Assembly (NCBI GenBank): GCA_964521075.1
Contig: CAZFPI010000011.1
Location: forward strand, 1-35,383
Length of the DNA stretch: 35,383 bases
DNA from: Sterolibacterium sp964521075
GTDB taxonomy: Bacteria > Pseudomonadota > Gammaproteobacteria > Burkholderiales > Rhodocyclaceae
Direction: 5' to 3'
Both the position numbers and the translations under genes were made by a program. The notes beneath the pieces were generated by a model. The model was not told the origin of the DNA. It saw nothing but the letters and a program-made list of their open reading frames with translations, and did not search any database. Shown one piece after another: positions 15,544 to 23,696 of the stretch. Positions within the stretch are counted from its first letter, which is position 1, and every line of letters begins with the position of its first letter.

Positions 15544-16032
15544 GTGACACGCACGAACCCGGCCTTCGAGTCGAAATGCTGCCCACCTGAACTCCTGGCC
15601 GGGCGCATCGCATCCTTGCCCCGGCCACTGGTTTTCACCAACGGCTGTTTCGACATTCTGCATCGTGGCCACGTCACCTACCTCGCCCAGGCACGCGATC
15701 TGGGGGCTGCCCTCGTGGTGGCCGTAAATTCCGATGCCTCCGTCAAGCGGTTGGGCAAAGGCGACGACCGCCCCGTAAACACCCTCGAAGACCGCGCGGC
15801 CCTGCTTGCCGCGCTCGAATGCGTCGATCTTGTCACCTGGTTCGACGAAGACACCCCGATTTCCCGCATCCTCGCATGCCAGCCGGACGTTCTCGTCAAA
15901 GGCGGCGACTGGCCCGTCGACAAAATCGTCGGCGCACCAGAAGTCCAGGCACGGGGAGGTCGTGTGGTATCCATCCCGTTCATCCACCAACGCTCCACCA
16001 CCGCGCTGCTGGAAAAGATACGCAGACTCTGA
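15544..16032 (+). CDS. rfaE2: D-glycero-beta-D-manno-heptose 1-phosphate adenylyltransferase
   Basis: Transfers AMP from ATP to heptose-1-phosphate, giving ADP-heptose for the lipopolysaccharide inner core. The 162 residues correspond to the C-terminal nucleotidyltransferase half of E. coli HldE; the kinase half is not fused. The motif VFTNGCFDILHRGHVTYL contains the HxGH signature (residues 40-43), and VNSDASVKRLGKGDDRPVN and DVLVKGGDWP are family-typical, ending with PFIHQRSTTALLEKI. The GTG at 15544 has an AGAGGAAG ribosome site. It follows the BON lipoprotein by 10 bases. The kinase (rfaE1) must be elsewhere. Confidence 0.94.
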   Translation: MTRTNPAFESKCCPPELLAGRIASLPRPLVFTNGCFDILHRGHVTYLAQARDLGAALVVAVNSDASVKRLGKGDDRPVNTLEDRAALLAALECVDLVTWFDEDTPISRILACQPDVLVKGGDWPVDKIVGAPEVQARGGRVVSIPFIHQRSTTALLEKIRRL

Positions 16033-16045
16033 AAGCCCAACCGCC

Positions 16046-16642
16046 ATGGAAGCCACACTTGCCGCTCCCCTGCCCGCCGAACCCAGAAAATGGCGCGTCC
16101 CCGGCAACACAGGCATCTGGGTCGGCATCACCTGCGAGTTCGTCGAATTCTCGATACTCTTCTGCGTCTATTTCATAGCCCGCGCCCACTTCCCCGAGTC
16201 TTTCGAACAAGGAGCACCGCGCCTGTCCAAGCTGGCCGGCACGGTCATCACGCTCCTGATGGTCACCAGCAGTTATTTCATCGCCTGCGCCGTCGTGGAA
16301 ATGCGGCGCAACGAGCGGCGTCGCTCACTTTACTGGCTGCTCGGCGGCCTCTTTCTGGCTTGCGGCTACCCTGTCGCCAAACTGCTGGAATTCCGCTGGA
16401 ATCTCTCGCAGGGCATCACCGGTGAATCCGGAATTTTCTTCACCACCTACTACTACCTGACACTCACCCACATGGTGCATGCCATCTGGGGCATCCTCGG
16501 CATGCTGTGGGTTATCGCCCGCCAGATAGCCGGGATATATACCACCGAAGACTACAGCGGCATGGAGGCCCTGGCCTGCTACTGGCATGCCACCGACATC
16601 ATCTGGCTGGTGATCTTTCCATTTTTCTACGTTCTGGTTTAA
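16046..16642 (+). CDS. Cytochrome c oxidase subunit III-like membrane protein (NorE-like)
   Basis: 198-residue polytopic protein of the heme-copper oxidase subunit III family, of the short five-helix type like NorE. Five hydrophobic segments are visible at about 27-47, 60-85, 98-116, 135-160 and 175-197. Family motifs include GNTGIWVGITCEFVEF, FTTYYYLTLTHMVHAIWG and CYWHATDIIWLVIFPFFY. NorE-type proteins accompany nitric oxide reductases or oxidases without being catalytic. It starts 13 bases after rfaE2 and is followed by a matching small subunit. No catalytic oxidase or norCB gene is in the window, so the partner enzyme is unknown. Confidence 0.85.
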   Translation: MEATLAAPLPAEPRKWRVPGNTGIWVGITCEFVEFSILFCVYFIARAHFPESFEQGAPRLSKLAGTVITLLMVTSSYFIACAVVEMRRNERRRSLYWLLGGLFLACGYPVAKLLEFRWNLSQGITGESGIFFTTYYYLTLTHMVHAIWGILGMLWVIARQIAGIYTTEDYSGMEALACYWHATDIIWLVIFPFFYVLV

Positions 16643-16747
16643 CCCGAAAACCGAAGCTGGAAGCCTTCGAGCGTGCGTTTTTCCGGCAGTTTGGCAAGAC
16701 GCGACGACAAAGCATGCTCGACACCGGCAAGGAGGAGCAACACAGCC

Positions 16748-17059
16748 ATGACAAACACCCGCCTGGAACTCCCTTCCACCCGCCTGACACCGCTGACCTG
16801 GGCCTGGCTGACGCTGGTCATCCTGACACTCGTGAGCCTGGAGCTTGGCCAGTGGCTGCATGGCGCGCCCCTGCTGCCGCTGCTGGTTGCCACCATCATC
16901 GGTTTCAAAGGCGCGCTGGTAGCGCGTGTTTTCATTGAATCGCATCTGGCCACGCCCTTCATCCGCAATGTCCTGCGCGTCTTTATCACCTTCGCGCCCT
17001 CAGCACTGATCCTGATTGCCTTTTACGGCAAGGAGTTCGCCCGCTGGGCGACCCTATAA
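16748..17059 (+). CDS. Cytochrome c oxidase subunit IV-like small membrane protein (NorF-like)
   Basis: 103 residues with three hydrophobic helices (about 15-35, 40-62 and 78-96) and short charged ends, the layout of the prokaryotic subunit IV/NorF family. FKGALVARVFIESH between helices is the recognisable part. The ATG at 16748 has a strong AGGAGGAG ribosome site. It lies 105 bases after the NorE-like gene. Its last two codons overlap the stop codon of the convergent dusC gene by 6 bases. The role is probably accessory to a heme-copper oxidoreductase; this is inferred from family and pairing. Confidence 0.75.
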   Translation: MTNTRLELPSTRLTPLTWAWLTLVILTLVSLELGQWLHGAPLLPLLVATIIGFKGALVARVFIESHLATPFIRNVLRVFITFAPSALILIAFYGKEFARWATL

Positions 17060-18007
17060 GCCCGCTGCTGCCTCCAGCAGCCCCGGCACCTGCTCCGGAT
17101 CAGTCACCCGTCGCATCACCGCCTGCAACTGCGCGGCCTCGGGCCAGGTTCGCGCCCAGTAACTCAAAAGCAGCTTGAGCCGGCCAGGCGCGTGGCAAGC
17201 CAGCACACGGTCGTGCACCTTGATCCACCACCCGGCGACGACGGGCAGAAGCTCGGCCCAATCCTGCGACGAGGGGGTTTCCTCCCGTTGCCCGCGAATG
17301 CGCCGGGCCAGAAAAGGGTCAGCCACCGCGCCACGCCCGATCATCACATCCTGGCAGCCGCTCACCGCCCGGCAACGCCGCCAGTCAGCCACCGTCCAGA
17401 CCTCGCCGTTGGCGATAACCGGAATGGCGACGGCCTCGTCGATGCGGGCAATCCATTCCCAATGTGCCGGAGGGCGATATCCTTCGTCGCGTGTCCGGGC
17501 ATGCACCACGAGTGAAGCCGCACCGCCTTCGGCCAGAGCCTGCGCGCATTCGATAGCCAGCGAAGTATCGTGAATGCCAAGACGCATCTTGGCCGTGACC
17601 GGCACGGCGTCCGGCACGGCCGCGCGAACGGCAGACAGAATGCGAAAGAGATTTTCCGGATCGGCCAGCAACATCGCCCCGCCACCATGTTTGTTCACCA
17701 GCTTCGCCGGGCAGCCGAAATTGAGATCAACGCCGCGCGGAGACAGCATTGCCGCACGTGCCGCATTTTTTGCCAGCCACCCAGGGTCGCTGCCCAGAAG
17801 CTGCACGACGACAGGTGTTCCGGCAGGCGTCTTCGCGCCGTTTTTCAGTTCGGGACAAACGCGCTCAAAGCCCCGGCGGGAAAGCAGCGAAGCCCCCACG
17901 CGGATGAACTCTGAGACGGTCTGGTCGTAGCCACCGATGGCCGTGAGCGTATCGCGCAAAACGTAATCTGCCAGCCCCTCCATGGGGGCGAGAAACAAAC
18001 GGGGCAT
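17054..18007 (-). CDS. dusC: tRNA-dihydrouridine(16) synthase DusC
   Basis: Flavin enzyme that reduces a uridine in the tRNA D-loop. The 317 residues begin with FLAPMEGLADYVLRD, typical of DusC rather than DusA or DusB. The catalytic cysteine is Cys99 in VDLNFGCPAKLVNKHGGG. The FMN/tRNA motifs TAKMRLG, LVVHARTRDEGYRPPAHWEWI, VIANGEVWT and DVMIGRGAVADPFL are intact, and a helical C-terminal domain follows. Length matches the family. It ends tail-to-tail with the NorF-like gene, overlapping it by 6 bases, with no room for a terminator. Confidence 0.95.
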   Translation of the reverse strand: MPRLFLAPMEGLADYVLRDTLTAIGGYDQTVSEFIRVGASLLSRRGFERVCPELKNGAKTPAGTPVVVQLLGSDPGWLAKNAARAAMLSPRGVDLNFGCPAKLVNKHGGGAMLLADPENLFRILSAVRAAVPDAVPVTAKMRLGIHDTSLAIECAQALAEGGAASLVVHARTRDEGYRPPAHWEWIARIDEAVAIPVIANGEVWTVADWRRCRAVSGCQDVMIGRGAVADPFLARRIRGQREETPSSQDWAELLPVVAGWWIKVHDRVLACHAPGRLKLLLSYWARTWPEAAQLQAVMRRVTDPEQVPGLLEAAAGL

Positions 18008-18036
18008 CGATAAAATCCTGAAGCGGCTTCAGCTCT

Positions 18037-19488
18037 CTAGCTCTCTACCATGCCCGACATCTCGCTCGCCCACTTCAGTGCTGCGAGCAGGCTTTGCGTC
18101 ACTTCCATGGATGTCAGGCCACACGAGGCCGCCCGCTCCAGCATCACTTCTTCAGGAGCTTCTTCGGTGGCGATGACCAGCTGCAAGGCATCACAAAACA
18201 CACCTGGCTGCCCGAGCAGGGCATCATGAATGGCGGGAGACAACTTGGTTTGCTGGAGAATGATCTCGATCGGTTGCCCCATCAGCAGATCCAGCATGGA
18301 AAACAGCCCGAGGATGAACAAAGAGTCTTTCTCGTCGGGAATTTTCCCCCGACCCGCGATGCTTTCGAGAAAAGCGGCCCGGGACAAAGCCTGCTCCGTC
18401 AGCAGCCGCTCGCGAAAGCCCGGGCTTTTGATGTCGAACAGCAGCAGCGAGAGCCAGCGATAAAATTTCTCGCGCCCCAGAACGATCAGGGCTTTATCCA
18501 TGCTACTGATCGCCTGCCGCAATCCCATGACAGGGGAATTGAGGTAACGCAGCAGCTTGTAAGTCATGACTGGATCCATGGTCAGGCGATCCGCGATGAC
18601 TTTCAGCTCCTCGTCGGTACGAAGCAGGTTGAGTAGCTCGATCACATGCAGCCGGTTGATTTCCGCCTTGGGCGGATGCCAGTTCTCCCGGCTGGTGATG
18701 AAGCGGCCGGCAAAAAGATCAAAGCCGCCCTTGAAACACAGATGAAATTCGTCGTGACTGTCGAGTTCGTGGCCAATCAGCCGCAGAGGTGGCAAACCGG
18801 CGGGACGATGGGAAAGAATATCCCGCAGCAAGGGTTTGATGTCCATGCCATCAAAGCTGGAAATCTCGATCTGCAGATAATCCGCCAGGCCAGCCAGTTG
18901 CAGCAAGGCAGGATGCTGCTCGATCTGGGGCTTTCTCAGCAGCCATCCATAAACGTAACCTGCGGCCCGCAACTCATCCAGACGTTTTTGCAGGCCGTAA
19001 AACTCCAGTGCTTGCCGCGTCGGCGAGAGGATGAGCACAGTATTTTCCGCTGGCAAAACAGACAGCAGCGGGTTATCGAGCGAAGAAGGGGAGAAACGGA
19101 TAAAAGCCAGGCGGTGGCCCAGCAGCGAATTCACCCCCAGGGAAGTCAGATGACGCAAAAGGGCATCGTCATACACTTTCTGCAGCAGATCCTTCTCGCC
19201 CTGCAAGCGGAGCTGCAACTTTTCATTCAGAAAGAAAGCATAGCCAGCAATCTGCTCACCCCGGTTGAGCACGGGCTCCCGGCGGATGAAAGAGGTCACG
19301 GATTCTTCGCCCCCTGCCGCCTTGTCTGCCACTGCAAAAGCCTCGCTGCCTTGCAGCGGCGCGATTTTGTTGAGCTGTTCAAACTGGCTGACTGCTGCCG
19401 GCCCGGGAGCTTTGGCCGGAGCTGAAACCGGGGCATCGCCCGCCTCCTCCGTCTTTTTGCCCAACAGTCTGTTCAACCAGGCAAACAT
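18037..19488 (-). CDS. Degenerate EAL plus HDOD domain signalling protein
   Basis: 483 residues in the layout of YuxH-type proteins: an N-terminal degenerate EAL-like domain (about residues 70-270) and a C-terminal HDOD domain (about 275-480). The EAL-like part begins VTSFIRREPVLNRGEQIAGYAFFL where an active enzyme would have the E-x-L signature, so it is probably not a c-di-GMP phosphodiesterase. The HDOD part shows RLHVIELLNLLRTDEELKVIADRL, MTYKLLRYLNSPVMGLRQAISSMDKALIVLG and KFYRWLSLLL. The first 60 residues are a low-complexity linker. The ATG at 19488 has an AAGGAG ribosome site, better than upstream in-frame starts. Partners are unknown. Confidence 0.85.
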   Translation of the reverse strand: MFAWLNRLLGKKTEEAGDAPVSAPAKAPGPAAVSQFEQLNKIAPLQGSEAFAVADKAAGGEESVTSFIRREPVLNRGEQIAGYAFFLNEKLQLRLQGEKDLLQKVYDDALLRHLTSLGVNSLLGHRLAFIRFSPSSLDNPLLSVLPAENTVLILSPTRQALEFYGLQKRLDELRAAGYVYGWLLRKPQIEQHPALLQLAGLADYLQIEISSFDGMDIKPLLRDILSHRPAGLPPLRLIGHELDSHDEFHLCFKGGFDLFAGRFITSRENWHPPKAEINRLHVIELLNLLRTDEELKVIADRLTMDPVMTYKLLRYLNSPVMGLRQAISSMDKALIVLGREKFYRWLSLLLFDIKSPGFRERLLTEQALSRAAFLESIAGRGKIPDEKDSLFILGLFSMLDLLMGQPIEIILQQTKLSPAIHDALLGQPGVFCDALQLVIATEEAPEEVMLERAASCGLTSMEVTQSLLAALKWASEMSGMVES

Positions 19489-19597
19489 GGCCACTCCTTT
19501 CATTCCCAATCAAGCAAGATTTCCCATTGTACCCACCGGCCAGCAAAGTATTCATCAGGCATGACCGGACAACCCCCCGGCCACGCCGGGAAGCCCG

Positions 19598-20551
19598 TCA
19601 CATTCCCGCATCCCCCCCCGGATCGCAGGCATCACCACGCAATGCCTGCTTCACCAGCTCCGGGCCCAGATGCGGCGCAAACAGCCCGACAAACACATAG
19701 GCATATTCACGCAACCAGACATGACGACGCAAACCAATGCGGGTCAAGCTGGATTCAAACAGGTGAGAAGCATCCATCGCGCGCAGGCCGGTATCGGCTG
19801 CAGCATCGAATGCCATCGAAGCGACGATCCCCACCCCCAGCCCCAGCCCGACATAGGTCTTGATGATATCCGCATCAATGGCCGTCAGCACGACATTGGG
19901 TTTCAGATGCCGGGCGGCGAAAGCCTTGTTGATCTGGCTGCGCCCGGAAAATGCGGTATCGTAAGTGATGACCGGGTATTGCGCGATGGCCTCGAGCGTC
20001 AGGGGCCGGGCATCGAGAATGGGGTGTCCCGGGGGAGCGATGACACTGCGGTTCCACTGCTGGCAAGGCAACATGACCAGATCATCTTGGTCGTCCACCA
20101 GTTCGGTGGCGATAGCGATATCCGCCTGCCCGGCGACCAGCCATTCGCAAATCTGAACAGGATTCCCCTGATGCAGCTCCAGCCGAACCTTCGGATAACG
20201 CGCCCGGAACGCCTGCACGACTGGCGGCAACACATAACGCGCCTGGGTGTGTGTGGTGGCGATGGTCAAAGTACCGCTGTCTGCCTGACGAAAATCATCG
20301 CCCACCTGCCGCAGGCTCTCCAGCCCGGAAAGAACATCCTTGATGATGCCCAGAATATGCAGCCCCGGCTCGGTAACTCCCGTCAGCCGCTTTCCCTGCC
20401 GGATGAAAATATCCACCCCCAACTCCACTTCCAGCAGACGAATCTGCTTGCTTACCCCCGGCTGCGAGGTAAACAGGGCCGCCGCCGCCTCGGTCACGCT
20501 GAGATTCCGGCTGGCAACTTCATGGGCATAGCGAAGCTGTTGAAGATTCAT
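19598..20551 (-). CDS. cysB: LysR-type regulator CysB
   Basis: CysB activates sulfate assimilation genes when sulfide is short, responding to N-acetylserine/O-acetylserine and sulfur anions. The 317 residues start MNLQQLRYAHEVASRNLSVTE and include a winged helix-turn-helix at about 18-60 (AAALFTSQPGVSKQIRLLE). The effector domain shows TIATTHTQARYVLPPVV and YPVITYDTAFSGRSQINKAF, both CysB-like. Length is near the usual 320-324. It is divergent from the permease and cys genes, with a dyad operator between. CysB versus Cbl is decided by the context and these motifs. Confidence 0.93.
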   Translation of the reverse strand: MNLQQLRYAHEVASRNLSVTEAAAALFTSQPGVSKQIRLLEVELGVDIFIRQGKRLTGVTEPGLHILGIIKDVLSGLESLRQVGDDFRQADSGTLTIATTHTQARYVLPPVVQAFRARYPKVRLELHQGNPVQICEWLVAGQADIAIATELVDDQDDLVMLPCQQWNRSVIAPPGHPILDARPLTLEAIAQYPVITYDTAFSGRSQINKAFAARHLKPNVVLTAIDADIIKTYVGLGLGVGIVASMAFDAAADTGLRAMDASHLFESSLTRIGLRRHVWLREYAYVFVGLFAPHLGPELVKQALRGDACDPGGDAGM

Positions 20552-20560
20552 GCCTTATTT

Positions 20561-20575
20561 ATAACCTAAAGTTAT
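20561..20575. promoter_or_regulatory. LysR-type dyad, probable CysB binding site
   Basis: ATAAC-N5-GTTAT, a perfect interrupted inverted repeat, lies 10 bases upstream of the cysB start and about 84 bases before the permease start. It contains the T-N11-A feature of LysR sites, and known CysB sites carry ATAA/TTAT half-sites. Position suggests both autoregulation and activation of the divergent operon. Confidence 0.6.
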
Positions 20576-20658
20576 TTAGATCTGCAAACAAAGTATTTCC
20601 GGATTTTAAGGAGCTTCATTACCATGCCGCCTCATTGCTCATCGCGTTCGAGAAGATC

Positions 20659-21438
20659 ATGGATTTTTCCTACAGTGTCGCCGGGTTTTTCGTCGGGGCC
20701 GTCGTCGGCCTGACCGGCGTGGGCGGCGGCTCGCTGATGACGCCGCTACTCGTTCTCCTGTTCGGCGTCCACCCGGCCACCGCCGTCGGTACCGACCTGC
20801 TCTACGCCGCCATCACCAAATCCGGCGGCAGCATCGTTCATGCCCGTAAAGGCTCGGTCGACTGGCACATCGTCGGCCTGCTGGCGGCAGGCAGTGTGAC
20901 CGCCGCGATCCTGACACTGACCCTGGTGCATCACTTCGCGCCCGGCGGTCTGGGCGGTGCGACCAGACTGATTTCCGCCGCCCTTGGGGTGGCCCTTTTG
21001 CTGACGGCCGTCTCGCTGATTTTCCGCCGCCATCTGCAAGCCTTCGCCCTGACCCATTTCCCGATCGAGCCCAACCCACGCCGCACGGCCATCCTGACAG
21101 TCATCGTCGGCCTGCTCCTCGGCGTGCTGGTATCCATCTCCTCCGTCGGCGCGGGAGCACTCGGTGTCACCGCCCTGTTCTTCCTCTACCCCAAGCTGCC
21201 CGCCATCCGCATCGTCGGCAGCGATCTGGCCCACGCCGTACCGCTCACCCTCGTCGCCGGCCTGGGCCATTGGTGGTACGGCAGCGTCGACTGGACACTA
21301 CTGGGGGCCTTGCTGGTCGGCTCCCTGCCCGGAATTTACCTGGGCAGCCATCTGGCCGCACGCATTCCCGATAGAATTCTGCGCCCAACGCTGGCCGGCA
21401 TGCTGATCCTCATCGGCGGCAAATTGATCGCCCAATAA
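20659..21438 (+). CDS. TauE/SafE family permease (sulfite or organosulfonate exporter type)
   Basis: Eight-helix-type membrane transporter of the TauE/SafE (formerly DUF81) family, 259 residues. The family repeat is visible twice: GAVVGLTGVGGGSLMTPLL near the N-terminus and GVLVSISSVGAGALGVTALF in the second half, with GTDLLYAAITKSGGSIVHARKGSVDW between. The ATG at 20659 is used; an in-frame TTG at 20635 is an alternative. A strong AAGGAG at 20608-20613 is not in position for either start but fits an out-of-frame ATG at 20624. It is the first gene of the cys cluster, so it likely moves sulfite, sulfate or a related anion; direction is not shown by sequence. Confidence 0.88.
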   Translation: MDFSYSVAGFFVGAVVGLTGVGGGSLMTPLLVLLFGVHPATAVGTDLLYAAITKSGGSIVHARKGSVDWHIVGLLAAGSVTAAILTLTLVHHFAPGGLGGATRLISAALGVALLLTAVSLIFRRHLQAFALTHFPIEPNPRRTAILTVIVGLLLGVLVSISSVGAGALGVTALFFLYPKLPAIRIVGSDLAHAVPLTLVAGLGHWWYGSVDWTLLGALLVGSLPGIYLGSHLAARIPDRILRPTLAGMLILIGGKLIAQ

Positions 21439-21481
21439 ACCCACTTTTTTTCCTCCCCGAGCCCTGCCCCGGAGATTCAAC

Positions 21482-23179
21482 ATGTATCAATACGATGCCT
21501 TCGACCAAGCCCTCATCGACCAGCGTGTGGCCCAGTTCCGCGACCAGATGGAACGCCATTTCGCCGGTGAGCTGAGCACTGACGATCTGCGTCCCCTGCG
21601 CCTGCAAAACGGCCTCTACATCCAGCGACACGCGCCGATGTTCCGCATCGCCGTGCCTTACGGCATGCTGGGCAGCCACCAGCTCAGGACGCTCGCCCAC
21701 ATCGCCCGTACCTATGATCGCGGCTATGGCCATTTCACCACGCGCCACAACATGCAGTTCAACTGGATTCCGCTGGAAAAAATCCCCGAAGCCCACGCCG
21801 AACTGGCGAAGGCCCAGCTTCATTCCATCCAGACCTCCGGCAACGATGTTCGCAACACCACTACCGACCACTTCGCTGGCGTCGCACCGGATGAGATCAC
21901 CGACCCGCGCCCCTGGTGCGAGATCATCCGCCAGTGGTCGACCTTCCACCCGGAATTCACCCACCTGCCGCGCAAGTTCAAGATTGCAGTCAACGCCGCC
22001 GCCACCGACCGCACGGTCATCCAGGTCAATGACATCGGCCTGGACATGAAACGGGACGAAAACGGCGAGCTCGGCTTTCGTGTCCTGGTGGGTGGCGGCT
22101 TGGGGCGCACACCCATCCTCGGCAGCGTCATCCGCGAATTTCTGCCCTGGCCGCACCTGCTCACCTACATCGAAGCCATCCTGCGCGTCTACAACCGTTT
22201 TGGCCGCCGAGACAACTCCTTCAAGGCGCGCATCAAGATACTCGTCAAAGCCCTGGGCCCCGAAGAATTTGCCCGTCAGGTCGAAGAAGAATGGGCGCAC
22301 ATCAAGAACGGCCCGGACACGCTGCAGCAACAGGAAGTCGACCGCATCTCGGCGCATTTCGCTCCGCCCGCCTATGAAACACTCGCCGATGACGAAGCCA
22401 CAGCACTCCTGGCAAGCCAGCGTCAGCAAAACAAGGCCTTCGCCCGCTGGCTGGAGCGCAACACTCACCCGCACAAGGTTCCCGGCTACGCCGCCATCAC
22501 CATTTCACTCAAGGACTACAGCCACGCGACCGGCAACATCACCGCCGAACAGCTGGAGCTCGTCGCCGATCTGGCCGACCGCTACAGCTTTGGCGAAGCC
22601 CGTGTTTCGCACGAGCAGAACGTGATCCTCGCCGATATTCCCAAACGCGATCTTTTCGCCGTCTGGCAGATTCTCAAGGAACACAAACTGGCCACCTCCA
22701 CCGTGGGGCTGCTCACCGACATCATCTGCTGCCCCGGCGGCGATCTTTGCGCCCTGGCCAATGCCAAATCCACGCCCATCGCCATGGCCGTGCAAGAACG
22801 TCTGGGCGATCTGGATTACCTGCATGACATTGGCGAAGTCTCGCTCAACATCTCCGGCTGCATGAATGCCTGCGGCCACCATCACGTCGGCAACATCGGC
22901 ATCCTCGGCGTCGATAAACGCGGCGAGGAGTGGTATCAGGTCTCCATTGGCGGGCGTCAGGGCAACCACACACGGCTAGGCTCCATCCTCGGCCCCTCCT
23001 TTGCTGCCGCCGATGGTCCGCGCGTCGTCGAACAACTCATCAACATCTATCTGGAAAACCGCCAGGACGGCGAACGCTTCATCGACGTCGTCGACCGCCT
23101 CGGCATCGAACCCTACAAGGCGCGCATCTATGGCGCGCCCGCTCAAACCCAGGAACAGAAGAAGGTGGCCAATGGCTAA
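21482..23179 (+). CDS. cysI: Sulfite reductase hemoprotein CysI
   Basis: Siroheme and [4Fe-4S] enzyme that reduces sulfite to sulfide by six electrons. The 565 residues include both halves of the nitrite/sulfite reductase fold: YGHFTTRHNMQFNWIPLE and SGNDVRNTTTDHFAG in the first, and the cluster-binding Cys417 and Cys423 (CPGGDLC) with Cys460 and Cys464 (GCMNACGHHH) in the second. The C-x5-C and C-x3-C spacing is that of the family. It follows the permease by 43 bases and overlaps the DUF934 gene by 8. No CysJ flavoprotein gene is present, so the electron donor is open (ferredoxin, or another reductase). Confidence 0.95.
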   Translation: MYQYDAFDQALIDQRVAQFRDQMERHFAGELSTDDLRPLRLQNGLYIQRHAPMFRIAVPYGMLGSHQLRTLAHIARTYDRGYGHFTTRHNMQFNWIPLEKIPEAHAELAKAQLHSIQTSGNDVRNTTTDHFAGVAPDEITDPRPWCEIIRQWSTFHPEFTHLPRKFKIAVNAAATDRTVIQVNDIGLDMKRDENGELGFRVLVGGGLGRTPILGSVIREFLPWPHLLTYIEAILRVYNRFGRRDNSFKARIKILVKALGPEEFARQVEEEWAHIKNGPDTLQQQEVDRISAHFAPPAYETLADDEATALLASQRQQNKAFARWLERNTHPHKVPGYAAITISLKDYSHATGNITAEQLELVADLADRYSFGEARVSHEQNVILADIPKRDLFAVWQILKEHKLATSTVGLLTDIICCPGGDLCALANAKSTPIAMAVQERLGDLDYLHDIGEVSLNISGCMNACGHHHVGNIGILGVDKRGEEWYQVSIGGRQGNHTRLGSILGPSFAAADGPRVVEQLINIYLENRQDGERFIDVVDRLGIEPYKARIYGAPAQTQEQKKVANG

Positions 23180-23690
23180 GATCATCAAGAATCGGCAGAT
23201 CGTCGACGACGACTGGCAAATCCTGCGCCTGAACGAAGAAGAAACGGCAGAGGGCATCCCCCTGCCCGCCGGGCCGCTGCTCGTACCACTGGCCGTCTGG
23301 AAGGCGCGCCGCGCAGAGCTCGACGCCCGTCACCAGCAAGGCGAGCCGCTGGGGGTGTGGCTTGGGCCCTTCGACGAACCAGCCGATCTGGCCAGCGACC
23401 TCCGGCATCTCAGCCTCATCGGTGTCGATTTTCCCAAGTTCGTCGATGGCCGGGGCTATTCCACGGCACGCCTCTTGCGTGGCCGTTACGGTTACACGGG
23501 CGAGCTGCGTTCCATCGGCGACGTGCAGCGCGACCAGCTCTTCTACCAGCGGCGTGTCGGCTTCGACGCCTACGCCCTGCGCCCCGACCACGACATCGAA
23601 GCCGCGCTCAAAAGCCTGTACGACTTCGATGCTGCCTACCAACATTCCACCGACCGCGACATCGAACTACGCCGCCGCGCCACACGCTGA
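23172..23690 (+). CDS. DUF934 family protein of the cys operon
   Basis: 172 residues, DUF934. The family is regularly found next to cysI in bacteria that lack cysJ, but its biochemical role is not established. Recognisable parts are GPLLVPLAVWKARRAEL, LGVWLGPFDEPADLA, IGVDFPKFVDGRGYSTARLL, and RDQLFYQRRVGFDAY near the end. There are no cysteines, so it cannot itself carry an iron-sulfur cluster. No membrane segment or signal is seen. The ATG overlaps the end of cysI by 8 bases and cysH starts 6 bases after its stop, so the three are tightly coupled. Confidence 0.9.
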   Translation: MAKIIKNRQIVDDDWQILRLNEEETAEGIPLPAGPLLVPLAVWKARRAELDARHQQGEPLGVWLGPFDEPADLASDLRHLSLIGVDFPKFVDGRGYSTARLLRGRYGYTGELRSIGDVQRDQLFYQRRVGFDAYALRPDHDIEAALKSLYDFDAAYQHSTDRDIELRRRATR

Positions 23691-23696
23691 ATCCAC

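Noticed and set aside
17050..17062. Possible terminator between the NorF-like gene and dusC
   Set aside because: The two stop codons overlap by 6 bases and no inverted repeat is present there.
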